This document shows, piece after piece, positions 51,330-63,264 of a stretch of 64,000 nt of DNA. The DNA comes from Doris montereyensis (Eukaryota; Mollusca; Gastropoda; Nudibranchia; Dorididae). The translations under genes were made by a program, and so were the position numbers. The DNA lies in contig JAXRKP010000381.1 in assembly GCA_037039925.1 (NCBI GenBank), positions 1 to 64,000 on the forward strand, read 5' to 3'. Positions within the stretch are counted from its first letter, which is position 1. Each line of letters starts with the position of its first letter. Below the pieces are notes generated by a model. It was not told where the DNA came from. It ran no database searches and worked only from the letters and a program-made list of their open reading frames with translations.

Positions 51330-53365
51330 TGCAACAGACCCAGTTACAACAGAAGCTTGCCTGCTAAGAATTCCAGAATTTTGCTCCATTCAAACTATAG
51401 AAAAAAAGGCCTGTTTAGTTAAAATTAGAACAGCTCTACGACGCCCAACAAGGCTACAACTGGACTTTCGCCATATGCCCATATTGTAATTTCGAGAAAA
51501 GTCATCCCCACTTTTGATACACAGGCTGGCCTCAGGCCTTGAGAAAGGCTAATGAAAGGGGCTGTGCGAGTACTGTACAGCAATGCCATGCTTGTGTGCA
51601 TTTATAAAGCACAGGAGGTCAGAGGGCCAGGTTGGGTGTGGCCTAACACATATGAAAATGAAAAGAATGCACCTGTTTTGTTTGAAATTGAAAGTCTGTG
51701 TAGGGAGAGGAAAAAAAAGAAATATCGATGTAGGGCACAAACCAGCCAAGTCCGAAATTTCCAATTTTACGAAAAATAGCTATACACCTTAGCATAAACT
51801 AAAGCTACACTGTGTAAAAATAGCAGACCACATAATCTTATAGAAATGGTTCAAAACTATTTTTTATCAAACTGAGTTGAGCTTCTTTTTTTTTAAATTG
51901 GCACCAAACAGCCAAGTCAGTTTTCAACTGAATGGGCCAGTTACGGTACAAATGGCTGAGTGCTTTAATTTCTTATGTCTCGAAACAACTAAATCCAAGA
52001 AGTTCTAATAAATCAATTTCATGTTTAAAAAAAATAATTAGCCCATTGGAAGAAACATCCCATTCCCATCCATTTAATCGTGCAAAATGTTATGAATGAT
52101 TTAAAAAACGATTTTTAAGAGAATTATTCAGTTTTTTGTCTCCTGTAAAATTAATGGTTTTGACTAGGCTGATTTGTGCCAGACATAATCAACATGTAAA
52201 AACTGGATAGGGGTTGTCAATACCAATGGCATTTTACATGCAATGACAAACAATTGGTCAACGAGGCATTTAGCTCCTACTGCCAAAGGTAGTCCAGAGT
52301 CAAGACATATGAACACCATCAATATTATGTGAAAAGCAGTGGCTAGTGCTCGTGCAAGTACAGCCAAGTAACAACTAATCACAATGACCACCAAAAATAA
52401 AAAATCTCGACAAGCTTTTGCGTATGACCAGGGTACCGTTAGTACAAATAATTAAGCCCAGCACCCTTGTCGTCCATGAATACGAATAGCTACTTCATTA
52501 TTATTATTATTATTATGCACATTATTATCAATGATATTGATATATACAATGAACATTGAGCAGACACTCAACAATAAAGAAAACAATTGTGTAAGGCTGG
52601 GAGAAAATTTCTGACCATAAAGTGTTTAATAAGTTACATTGTAAAAGTATGGTAAATACACAATCAACTGTATATCAATACAATCAGCTTCTGTCTTTGA
52701 AAATGTCACAATTGCAAACAAATAATTGGGGTTTTTAATTTTTTAAAGAAAATGTAAGCATAGTTAATTCCAAAAAAATCTAACAGTGGGAGCTTTTAAC
52801 TACTCTGAATTCTAATGGAAATAAGAATTTTTTTAATATGTTCTTAAGAATGAAAACTGACAGTGACATCTCCAAAGAAGAAAGGCAAAAAATAAAGACA
52901 CCAGTTATTTTATCACTCATACATAAAAATTACACTTACACTACATGTTTTAAAAATACACGTGGTATATTCGTACAGAAATTGAAAATGGCGATGTTAA
53001 TAGACGTTTAAAAATCTTATTTTCAATCTTGCTTCGTCATAAGACGTCGAAAGGCACGACATATTCCTCTCTACAGACTGTAAATTCATTAAATTTGAAG
53101 TGATTCCGTCACAAATCTACCAATGTTATGAGAATGTAAACACACTAAGGACAGAAATCTTTTGACTTCCTTGGAATTCTATGAAAAAGAAAACTTATCA
53201 TGATGATGCAAATAAGGATAAATAGATGTGTGTACCTGAAGAAGGATCAATTTCAATTTTCCACAAGACTATCGTACAAGATATAAGATATACACTGTAC
53301 AAAATTCAATAAAACTGTAAAAGGTGTTCTGCAAAATAAATGGACTTGCTTACTTAAAAGAATTC
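51330..53365. other. Gene-free stretch
   Basis: No coding signal recognised. A short (ATT)n run lies at 52498-52516. Confidence 0.4.
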
Positions 53366-54946
53366 AGATACAGTAGAAATACTTTAAACCAAAAGAAGCT
53401 AAAACGAAAAGTCGATAAACCGCAAAGAAATTGATAAATTGTACAAGTTTCTTCTTTGTCTTTGTATCAGTTCGTATGATAAACCGAAATGCTTCTAGCG
53501 CAAATGTCTTTAAACCGAAACAACTTTCCCCCTTTTTCTTTCGTTTCATCCTCTTCAATTTCAATAATTCTTAAAGGGGTCACACATGGTCACACGTAAT
53601 GCCTAGCGATATGAAATAAAGGCGTAACTGAGGAGATGAGGGGGAGGGGGTGATAGTGATAGTCAAACCCTTCAATCACCGCACATCGCTTAGTCGGCGA
53701 AAAGGGAAGACAGCGGGGGGACTGGCACGGGAAGGGGAGGTGGGGGTGTAGAACCACGCAGGCGAGATGTTCTTGCTTGCTCGTGGTAAGTGTATAGTGT
53801 TGTAAGCATGTGGTAAGGCTTAAGTGTAGTGTAGATAGCTTCGCATTGGTACGCCGTTTAAGTGTGTACTCGTTGGTATGTGTGTTCGCGCATGTGTGTG
53901 TGTGTGTGTCTGCTTTGTTTTTGGCCTTTTTCAACACGGGGATAGGGTGTGAAGAGTTTAGCATTGATGCGTTTCATTTCCATTCACTTAGTCTCCCAGT
54001 CGCTATGCATCATTCATTTAATTTATTTATCACTATCACGAGAACTTTTGATCGTTTCTGGTTTTTTTAGTTTTAATTCAGCCAGTCAAAAGATGTCTAA
54101 AGAAAGCACTGTGCATACACAGTGGAGTTTAAACTCAATATTCTTTCGGAAGTGAACGAAAAGAAATAAAACAAGACGGAGATATGTAAAAAGCACAACA
54201 TTATCAACCATTTTGAAGGACAGGGAGAGGCTACAAAGGCTCGTGAAGAAACGAAGTTTCGCCGTCTATGTGGATAGACTCCGTCTCAAAATCACGCAAA
54301 CATCTATAACAAACTTTTTCAAGAAAGCTTTATAAGTTGTATCCCTATCCCACCCCTTTCCTATTTTCCTTTTTTTCCTTCTCTTGTTTTAATGAAATAA
54401 AGATGAAGAGAATGAATGAAAGATGAATATCTGATGATCTAAATCGGTATTTTGTATTAAGTGTGAATGAGAGTATGAATGGGAAAAATAAAAATAAAAC
54501 AAACAAAACCCCCAAAAAACCCACAAACAAAAAAACAACAAACCAACAATCAAAACAATTACATTATTAATATTATGGTCACCAAGAGGGCCTCTTTATT
54601 TGCCTCTTCATTCATCAACATTAACAAAAGGGAACCAACCCAATCCAAACATCGCAAAAAAGGGAACTTCCTTTAAATAGGTACCACAGACTGACCACCA
54701 GCGGCAGGCATAAACGGTCACGCAACAGTGAAAACTTTTTTCCATCCACTTCACGTCCCAGTCACTCAAGAACCACACAGGCATTCGCGATAAAAAATCA
54801 CACCATCGTTTACCTCATTTTCTTATCTTTTCATTGGTATCTATTTTATTGCCAAACTATTAATTTTCAGTGTTGAAATAGTCATTTACAAAAACTGCCT
54901 ACAAAATAAATGTCAAGTTGCTAGGCCTAGCGCTTGCGTTGTGGGT

Positions 54947-54971
54947 GGGGAAATTCCGAGCGCACGTCACA
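54947..54971 (+). promoter_or_regulatory. NF-kappaB-like and CRE-like words upstream of the copy-B ORF
   Basis: GGGGAAATTCC at 54947-54957 contains a perfect kappaB consensus, and CACGTCAC follows within a few bases. Both lie about 260 bases before the ATG of the copy-B open frame. Single matches of this length can arise by chance, so this is suggestive only. Confidence 0.25.
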
Positions 54972-55225
54972 AATCCTCCATACCTCGGCCCAACTACTCT
55001 CAATCATGTAATGTTACATATCAAAGAAAGAGGAGAGTTATCCGCTCCTGATAATACCATACAAGCCCGTATGCAATCAAGAGAGAAAGAAGAAAATGTC
55101 GTGTAAAGTTTTCAGACTCCGAAACCCCAGTTTCCCTAACAAATTACAGCTTGTATGGTATCAGCAGATAGATAGATTATTCAATACTCCACATGTTGGA
55201 GAAGTTTGGTTGTAATTCGATATAA

Positions 55226-56593
55226 TTGGACCGAGGTATTTATCCTCAAAGACCCCACTCTACTGGCTCTTCTCATCCGGCTTTGAGCTCGTCAGCCATC
55301 AGGACTGAACAGCGAGCAAACCCTCCCGTGACAACGAATTTGAATGGCATGCACAACAATGACCACCATCGCTTTCTGAGACCAGAGGACTTGGAATCAT
55401 GTCTTCGTAAGTACATCTAATTATATTTGCATCTAAAATAGTTTATAAAGTATGTTGAAAAGCCTCAGAAATTATTTTTAAATAAAAAATTGAAGGGTGT
55501 ACGGGGAGGTAGCAAGGACTCTGAGAGAGAACAACCGATCAATCGATCAGCACGGCGACGGCAGCGTAGCTTCGGCCTCTATTTATTTCTATTCATTCTA
55601 TTTTCTAAATCTAATCCTCTATCGAAGTTTATTTTCTCGACAGTATTAAAACTGAAAACATCTAAATTCAATCAGATTATATTATAGTGATAGTACTGAT
55701 AGTCCTATTACTTTTAGAGCCTAGAAATAGATCTAGATCTAGACAGTCTAACTGAAGTTAGAGATTATTACGTTGAGTTGGAGAACCGATCTACTGAAGT
55801 GGGTAGTAGTAGTATTAGATCTATTACTAACTATTAGGAAAAGTGTATTATAGTCTTAAAGGATCTATAGATCTAATATTAATGATAAAATTAATACTAG
55901 TAACCTCTGTTAAACCATTGTTTTGCTTTATAATCGTTTTTAGTTAGGTTTGTCCAGTTCTCCACATTACGCACACACCCATTTACTACTTTACATTATT
56001 TATGATTATATAATAGTATTATTTTAATTTCATATGAAAGATACTATTTTATAGTGACATCAGTTAGTCTTTATCTCCCCCCACTCACACCATCCTTTCT
56101 CTTTTCTCCTCCCTTCTCATACCTTACTTCACCTCTCTTCCCTCTCGACTTCCCTTTCCCCATTACATGCATTTTATTTTAGCACATGGCCATTTCATTA
56201 AAAAGGTTATATTTTAGGTTGAAGCAAATCAACCACCTATTTTAATTAATGCTACTTTTGCTTAGAGTTCTAAAGGAACAATTTTTACATTGTTAAGAAC
56301 AGGTGATCAGGAAGGAGGTGCTCTTGAGAAGAGATGTAAGTGATGCATACAGAAGCTATGCTGGATGCAAAGAGACTGCAGCATCAAGATTAGCCAGAAC
56401 TGCTGCAGAAGTGTTAGGACCCAGAGGCGACGAAAAGAATGGCTGTGGCCAATACTGGCTTGCCTGCTGTCTCAAAATTAATGTTTCTTCAAGGTTTACT
56501 AGTTTGATGATGATGATGTCTAATAATAGTGATACTTTCTTTACAAAATTTTACAGCATTTACAGGATATATATATATATAAAAGAGCTTTAA
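55226..56593 (+). CDS. Spliced ORF inside TIR element B, function unknown
   Basis: Exon 55226-55406 starts ATG (MDRGIYPQRPHSTGSSHPAL) and ends RFLRPEDLESCL before donor C|GTAAGT. Exon 56298-56593, after acceptor TTGTTAAG, continues in phase as QQVIRKEVLLRRDVSDAYRS and KETAASRLARTAAEVLG, with CGQYWLACCLKIN further on, to a stop at the first ~180-bp module. The total is 158 residues. The N-terminus is Ser/Thr/Pro-rich and the second part is probably helical. I recognise no family. It shows no similarity by eye to the copy-A product. Confidence 0.45.
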
Positions 56594-57519
56594 ATTTCCT
56601 TTGATTGGATGAGTGTTTCAACTCTAACTCTGCTAGTTCTTTATTATAACCGACCGCAGTTAATGGTATTTTTTGCCAATTTTTTCTTTAACTCATCCAT
56701 TAGAATTGGATTTTGAAGCTTACATAGTTGTCTCATGTGATTTATGTTTATGTCATTGCACAGAGCTTTAAATTTCCTTTAATTTGATGTCTGATTCAAC
56801 TCTGTAGCTCTGCTAGTTCTCATTTTATGACTGGTTACATAAGTCCGAGTGAAAAATTTTCATTTTCCCCCGTAAAGTGGCTATTTTTTACTTTCATCCA
56901 CCCTTTAGTCGTTTCAGTATCAAAAGTTTATGAAGTAAACTCAAAAAAAATTAGGCACATGCTGGGAGTACTTTTAAATTGATTTACACAATTTAAGCCC
57001 TCTCTCAAATGTATTTTGAATGCTACGAGCATGCAAACTTGACATTTTTGACACTTTGCCACTCAAATCTTGATTTTTTTTTCCAAGTCCAGCCTATTTT
57101 TTATGAAACTTTCTAATGTCATACATCTCTTAATATTATAGTTAAAGGATTTTCCTTTCGCTTATTTAAAAGACTCCTTGTGTACTCTTTGAAAATGTGT
57201 TTTTTCTTCATTGTCTATTTATGTAATAATTTTATGCGGCTCTGAAAATGGACCGAAATGTTACGGACAAATGTGTCGGGGAAAAAACTGAGTCTAAATA
57301 AAACTTTAAAAATTCATATCTTCGTTATTTCTTGTTTGATTTTGTTCAAATAAAGTTTGTTTTTCATGTTTTTTAAAGCTCTATTTGAAAATAGCTTTGT
57401 TGTGTCTGTGTGACTTAAACAAAATTTTACTTTGTGGTACCTACTTTAAACCAAAATGCCTTTAAACCAAAATGGTTTAGAGGGTCCCCAAAATTTCGGT
57501 TTAAAGTATTTCTACTGTA

Positions 57520-59430
57520 TGTACAATCCAATGATAAGAATTAATTTATTCGTTATTTCCAAAGAATAGTAAAATAGACAAGATAAAATGAACTGACCTA
57601 GTGATCATTTGCTAACACTGAATCTTATTCTTATTGCCAATTAGCTTGAGATTTTGTCAATTTCAAAATATTAGAATTCAAAGTACTGCATTGACAGTTA
57701 AGTTACTCTTTTGTTTGTAGGGTCCCTGTATCACACATCTTTAGAGCCTGAGCTTAACATTGACAGTATATATTATAATGCAATTCTCTTGAGACATGTA
57801 TGTGAATTGTCTACCTACACCTGCACAAACCTTGAAAGAAGATAGTTTTATTGAATGTATCACAGGAAATGACTACTTGTTCTCTTAGCAGTGGCATTCC
57901 CCCCTTGGCTAAGATATATCTTTTGCTTGGGCCAGATCTTGGATAAATTTAGACTTGAGTTGAGGAATTGTAGCAATTTTCATGAACTTGGAACTTGAAT
58001 ATTTTGTCTTGACAGCCTGAGGAGAAACAGATACACATTTGATATTGATGTGTGAAGGGAAACATTATTATTATGCTTATACTTGTATATATATATATAT
58101 ATACACACATACAGAATAAAAAGACAGAAAACCCTTTTGCCCCTCATTGTAATGGGGGAAAAAGTTGTAATACAGGACAATCAAACAATTCTGACAGGCA
58201 TGATGTTTGCTGCCACTGATACTGGAAAAATCTTCAGTTGAATTTTCATGGATTCTTATTTTGTATGAAGATTATCCTAATCGCGCAAGATATCTAAGCT
58301 CTAGTAAAAAAAATTATTTTAAACAGAAATAAAAATTTATTTTACCATTTTCTCTAGCCCTTTCATAAAAATTAACCTTCTCTGGTTTAAGTGCATCAGC
58401 AAAAACAATATTGAAAGATACAAATCATATAACAGCTCTTAATTGCCAACAAACTCAAGCATGATTTGCAACTTACAATTTCAAATTTGGCCCCAAAAGG
58501 AAATGAGTATGCTTCAACTAGAGATTGTGACAAGCAATACAGTATAATATCTGATTGTTCCTACTTTAAGCAAATCAATGGGCCGTTTAGCACGTGAAAT
58601 TACCTTTTGTGTGGAGCCTGAATCCCTTATTTAATTATAGTAAAATATGAGGGCAGTGAGTACTCCACATCATTATTCATAAATAATAATATTATTACAA
58701 AAGCACTATAACTACTGCTACCATTTCTACTCTTGTTAATAATCATTCTAATACTGTAAATAATAATGCTAACATTGGTGGTGATGATTAGTATAATAAT
58801 AAGAGAAGAAGAAGAAACAGGATGACTTCCACTCAGTAATGATAAAAACAAAAACTAAAAATAATAGACTAGTAGTACATAACATTCTTTTTGACAGGCC
58901 CTTAACTAGATTAATATATTATCTATTTTTTTATTTGCACTGAGTTACATTGATGCAGTCTCACATCAATGTGAAAGTATTATAGGATTTTGCATCAAGG
59001 AAATGCAGTGACACAAAAGTGTTACCACTTTACAATCTCGTGAGGTCTTATCGAAAGGGAATACCTGAAATGAGCTAAACATTTTACATTTTGATCTATA
59101 TTCATAAAATGTAATTTAGTATATTTGTGAAGTCTGTTGCCATTTCTCAAATTCTCTAACCATATTATTAAACGTCTCAGCCTTACTTTTATGTGTCCTA
59201 TTTTTTTCAACTCCTTCGTTGGACAGAAGAACATCTTCATCCAAAACTAGAACCTAATATAAGTAGATCTAGATAGATACAGGGAGATACAGCATATTTA
59301 TTTATTTACAGAGTCATATAAAAATCTCAATTATTAATTAGATTTTATGGCAACACAAGATAGTCGGATGAGCAATCTAGATTTCTAAAGTCCAAAGGGG
59401 TGAGTTCAAAGGGGTGAAAAAGCAAAAATA
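57520..59430. other. Gene-free stretch
   Basis: AT-rich, with a (TA)n/(CA)n patch at 58086-58110 and scattered ATAATA words. No coding signal recognised. Confidence 0.4.
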
Positions 59431-59439
59431 AGAACATGT

Positions 59440-61660
59440 AGCGTTCTGTTCTCCCGGCTGGCACTGGCAAGAATAAGTCGTGAAATAACATTTATGATTG
59501 GAGTGTGTTTTGTGACTCATGTGAGAGCCTTGAGGAACTGAATGATGTTGTGAGCTCTTATGTTAATTTTTGTCAAGAATCTGTCCTAGAAAAGACAACC
59601 ACAAAAATATTTCCAAATAATAAACCATGGGTGACACACAGAACCCAAACTTTCACCCAATAACAAAAAACTGACATTCATGGAGAAAAATGACAAAAAA
59701 AGAAAACAGTTCAGAAAGAATTAAAAAAATATATTAAAGAATGCCAAAAGAAATACAAAAACAACATTGAATAAAAATTTAGATCAAATAACTTGAGATG
59801 TATCTGGGATGGAATGAAAAACATTTTAGGCTAAAAATAAAAAATTTTTAGAGAAGGGAAAAGAAAAAAGAGTATGTTGACGCCCTGAACACTTTTTACG
59901 CTAGATTTGACCAACTTGTCTTTTCTGATCACATAGATGGTATGAGAAGCAGCCTCAAAGAAAATGAAGATACACCAATAACAGTCAATGAAAATGAAGT
60001 AAAGAAACTTTTCAAAAATCTTAAAATAAACAAAGACCTCACATGTCAATGTCATGAAATTATGTTCTAGTGAACTCTCAGGTATATTTTCGCACATATT
60101 TAATTTATCACTGTCATTAAATGAAATACTGAATGCTTGGAAAATGTCCCAAAATGCAGTAATATAAAACAAATGAATGATTTAAGACCAGTAGCATTGA
60201 CATCTATTTTAATGAAATGTCTTGAGAGGATTGTGTTAATAACAATTATAATTACAAGTGGACCTACTCTCAACCTACACCCTTTAAATCTAAGAGAGGC
60301 GTTGAAGATGCTATTCTATTTTTTACAAATAACGCGTACCATCATCTTCATACTCCAAAAAGCTATGTCAGAACTCTTTTCGTTGATTTTTCAAATGCTT
60401 TTAATACAATACATCCACACATCCTGATTCCTAAATTGTTAAATATGGATTTGGGAAAAAGTGTAACTCTCTGGATCTTAGATTTCCTGACCAACAGACC
60501 TCAATTTGTTAGGTTAAAATGGGAGAATGGTATTTTTGACTCATCAGTAATTGTAACAAACACTGGAGCACCCAAGGGGACTGTCCTTGCACCTATACTC
60601 TTTTCTATCCAGATGAATGATTTTAAAACTGCGTTTGAAACCATCCCAATAATAAAATATGCAGATGATACATCTATCCAAGCTCTTATCAGGTCAGAAG
60701 TAAATCTAATCAATTATGCTCAAGAAATCAAAAGGTTTGTAAAATGGTGTGACGACAATAATTTACAACTTAATGTTAACAAAACAAAAGAAACGATTTT
60801 TGATTTTAGGAAGACAAATAAGATCCATAATGATATTGTTATAAAAGATGAAACAGTTGAGAAAGTTAATGAATATAAATATCTTGGCATAATTTTTTTA
60901 AAGAATGTGAACAAAAGAATGTATTTAATGAGGAAGCTTTATAAGTTTCAAATTGATAACACTCTAATAAGACTTTTCCATCAAGCTTGCATAAAGAGTA
61001 TTATTATTTTTAGTATAACTGCATGGGGAGGAAATACAAGAGATAGAGAAAAGAAGAAATTTAATAGGACACTGAAACACATAGGGGAAACTCATAAATG
61101 AGGTAGAGCCGGAAAATTTTGAAGATCTGTATGAGATTCAATGCAAGAACTCAGGACAACTTAAAGACAACACCCACCCTCTTTTCTCCATACCCAATAC
61201 AAGTAGTAGAAGCGGTCGACTTATACATTTAAAATGCCGCATTGAGAGATATTTTAGATCTTTTCTTCCAAGGGTCATACGAAAGTTTGACCATACCTTA
61301 CTTTGAAAGCAAAATGACGTTTTCCTCACAATGTTTAAGAAATGTAAATTGATGGATGGTGAATGAATGATTTATGATAAGTTAATCAATGTGTATGAAG
61401 CTAAATTGATTTGTCTATAATTATTCTATCTTTTTTAATTTTAATTTTTTTTATGTATATTGTTTCACCGCACTATTTATTTACCCACCTTTGAATTTTT
61501 GTATACTTCTAAAATCTAAACATTTAATGATTAACTAAGTTAAATTTGTTTTTAATTTGAATGCATTGATGTATTCTTTTATTTTTCAAACGGAAATCGT
61601 GATAACACAAGTATAATTTCTTTTTTTAAAGGATCAATAAAGATGATTGAAATTGATATT
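59440..61660 (+). mobile_element. L2/CR1-type LINE, 5'-truncated, reverse transcriptase largely open
   Basis: A leader frame reads VSSYVNFCQES...IFPNNKPWVT near 59550-59640. Reverse transcriptase: LRPVALTSILMKCLERIVL (60185), LFVDFSNAFNTIHPHILIPK (60380). A 221-residue frame from 60436 then has LWILDFLTNRPQFVRLKW, NTGAPKGTVLAPILF, the catalytic YADDT at 60658-60672 and LNVNKTKETIFDF. It ends GGATCAATAAAGATGATTGA followed by ATTGATATTGA, a short-repeat tail as in L2/CR1 elements rather than poly(A). Antisense relatives lie at 14735-14868 and 32178-33025. Frameshifts around 60400 and 60900 make it inactive. Confidence 0.9.
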
Positions 61661-61664
61661 GAAA

Positions 61665-63150
61665 ATTCAAACATTTTGCCTATACATGTATGTCATATGT
61701 CATAAATTTCATATTAACACAAAAAGATTTCTTTTCTCTATGAAAATGAAAATCGTTTTATCAATGACTTATAATCATTTCATAAGCCGACGATCACTGT
61801 GTTATTTTCCGAAGCGCAAAGAAATTTTTACACCTCTTTGACTGCCTACTTCAAAATACTCAGATTCGGATACCATTATCATCATAAGAAGACAGACCAT
61901 ATTCCCAGAACAGGTGAGTTGTATGGACAATTTGTCTGGGTGGTAGAACTGTAGATCTAGAATGCATCCGGCAAGAACAGTGCGTTGCTGTTGAGTCTAT
62001 TCAAAGGCAATGAGTATGCTCTGTTCTGTTGATAGGTATTTGATTATAAGTACATTAAGCTCTTTTACAAAATTTTCTGGATTCTTCATCCAGATCTAGA
62101 ATTAAAACAGAACCCCCTTAATAGAAAAGTATTTTTGATACAGACAATCGGCTAGAATCTTGATTTGAAACAGCAAACATTTCAACAGAGCTATCCACAT
62201 TTCTGGTTTGTGTAGGCTAGAGAGATTTCAACTCTTCTATAACGCTCAGCAAGTAGAAACATGGACGATTCAGGACGATGTACGAATTGGCCACTATGTG
62301 ACCAAAGGGTGCTTAACACGTTTTACCAGAAAGAGAATATTCATAATTAAAAAGATGATATGTGCACACGCAAAATTATTTACACCTATAAACTTTTAGT
62401 TGGTATACTTTCTATGTTTTGGGATTTTTCAATGATACAGAATTAAGAATAGATGAGATTTCAAGCTTTTGTATCATGATGCAAAGATATTTGAAAGTAT
62501 CAATATGTCTTTATCTCAGATTATATGTCACCTCCACTTTCAATACCGGACTGTCAAAGCGTGACACAAAGAATCTGGGTGTTCTGTTTATCGACAGGCT
62601 ACCCCGGCATAAGATATACTGTTAATCAGCTCATCCTAAATACAGCAATGCAAATCATCCCAATCTCACCCCAAACGCATTATTATTATATTACTCTAGT
62701 ACATTTAAAACCCATTAGAATCAATATAGTTGTATCTATGGTCACTCATTTGCTAGAAAAGCTAGCAACATTTTCTTCATGGCTTTCTCAGGAATCCAGA
62801 CGAACTCCTAATCATTCCAGGCTAACTTTAAGTATGTTCAGTTGTGAGGAAGGAAATAAATGTGTATTTTTTATTTTGCGAAAGATGAAAATACTCATTC
62901 TTTAAGGCGAAGAGGTGTGCAGTAGAGCGCCGATAATTTGACAAACTCGTCAAATTTTTCCATCTATTTTATGTATCGATAGATCGGCAATTCACAGCTC
63001 TGACTCCAGCATAGGATAAGAGGGGACAAAACTGTTATTTAATAAAGAAAACTCGTGATAATCCAACTTGGGCAGGTACAGTATTATTAACAATCAGTTA
63101 AACTATAAAGACCACCAAAAAACCTGACATGACTCAAATGAAACAAACTT
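61665..63150. other. Gene-free stretch; should contain the 3' exons of the cyclin gene
   Basis: No exon recognised on either strand. At 62931 the bases CAGTAGAGCGCCGATAATTT look like the start of another CAGTAG-type element, but no matching right end was found. Confidence 0.35.
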
Positions 63151-63152
63151 AC

Positions 63153-63260
63153 TGTCAGTTTTGTGTTAGTTTCAGACTTGATCACAAGCTGTGCCAGTCG
63201 TTGAGCTGCAGGTATCAAATCATCTTCTGAATAACCGCTGTAGTGTTTCAATGTTTCCGT
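63153..63260 (-). CDS. B-type (mitotic) cyclin, one internal exon
   Basis: A single 108-base exon, phase 0 at both ends, between acceptor CCATGTCAAG and donor ACA|GTAAGT on the minus strand. It encodes TETLKHYSGYSEDDLIPAAQ and RLAQLVIKSETNTKLT. This corresponds to the C-terminal cyclin fold of B-type cyclins (compare the T-L-HY-sYtE-LlP---LA pattern), which binds CDK1 at mitosis. Upstream exons should lie beyond the window edge at 64000. I cannot tell B from B3 with one exon. Confidence 0.72.
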
Positions 63261-63264
63261 CTTG

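Larger units (their letters stand above)
54678..57443 (+). mobile_element. TAGGTACC-type TIR DNA element, copy B (7-bp target-site duplication)
   Basis: Starts TAGGTACCACA and ends TGTGGTACCTA, perfect 11-bp inverted repeats, flanked by CTTTAAA at 54671-54677 and 57444-57450. Length 2766 bp. It carries a spliced open frame (55226-56593), two ~178-bp tandem modules (about 56585 and 56764) and an AT-rich tail resembling copy A, including AAACTTTAAAAATTCATATC and AAGTTTGTTTTTCATGTTTT. The left 1.9 kb is unrelated to copy A beyond the terminus. Confidence 0.8.
53371..57517. mobile_element. TA-flanked TIR element (CAGTAG type) split by a nested insertion
   Basis: The left end CAGTAGAAATACTTTAAACC at 53371 and the right end GGTTTAAAGTATTTCTACTG at 57498-57517 are exact reverse complements, each next to TA (53369-53370, 57518-57519). 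Removing TIR element B and one target duplication leaves about 1.37 kb. Both ends contain further TTTAAACC(A/G)AAA words. The interior has no recognised transposase, so it may be non-autonomous. Two unrelated nearby elements in opposite orientation remain possible. Confidence 0.65.

Noticed and set aside
62931..63075. Another CAGTAG-type MITE starting CAGTAGAGCGCCGATAATTT
   Set aside because: No matching inverted right end or TA duplication could be found.
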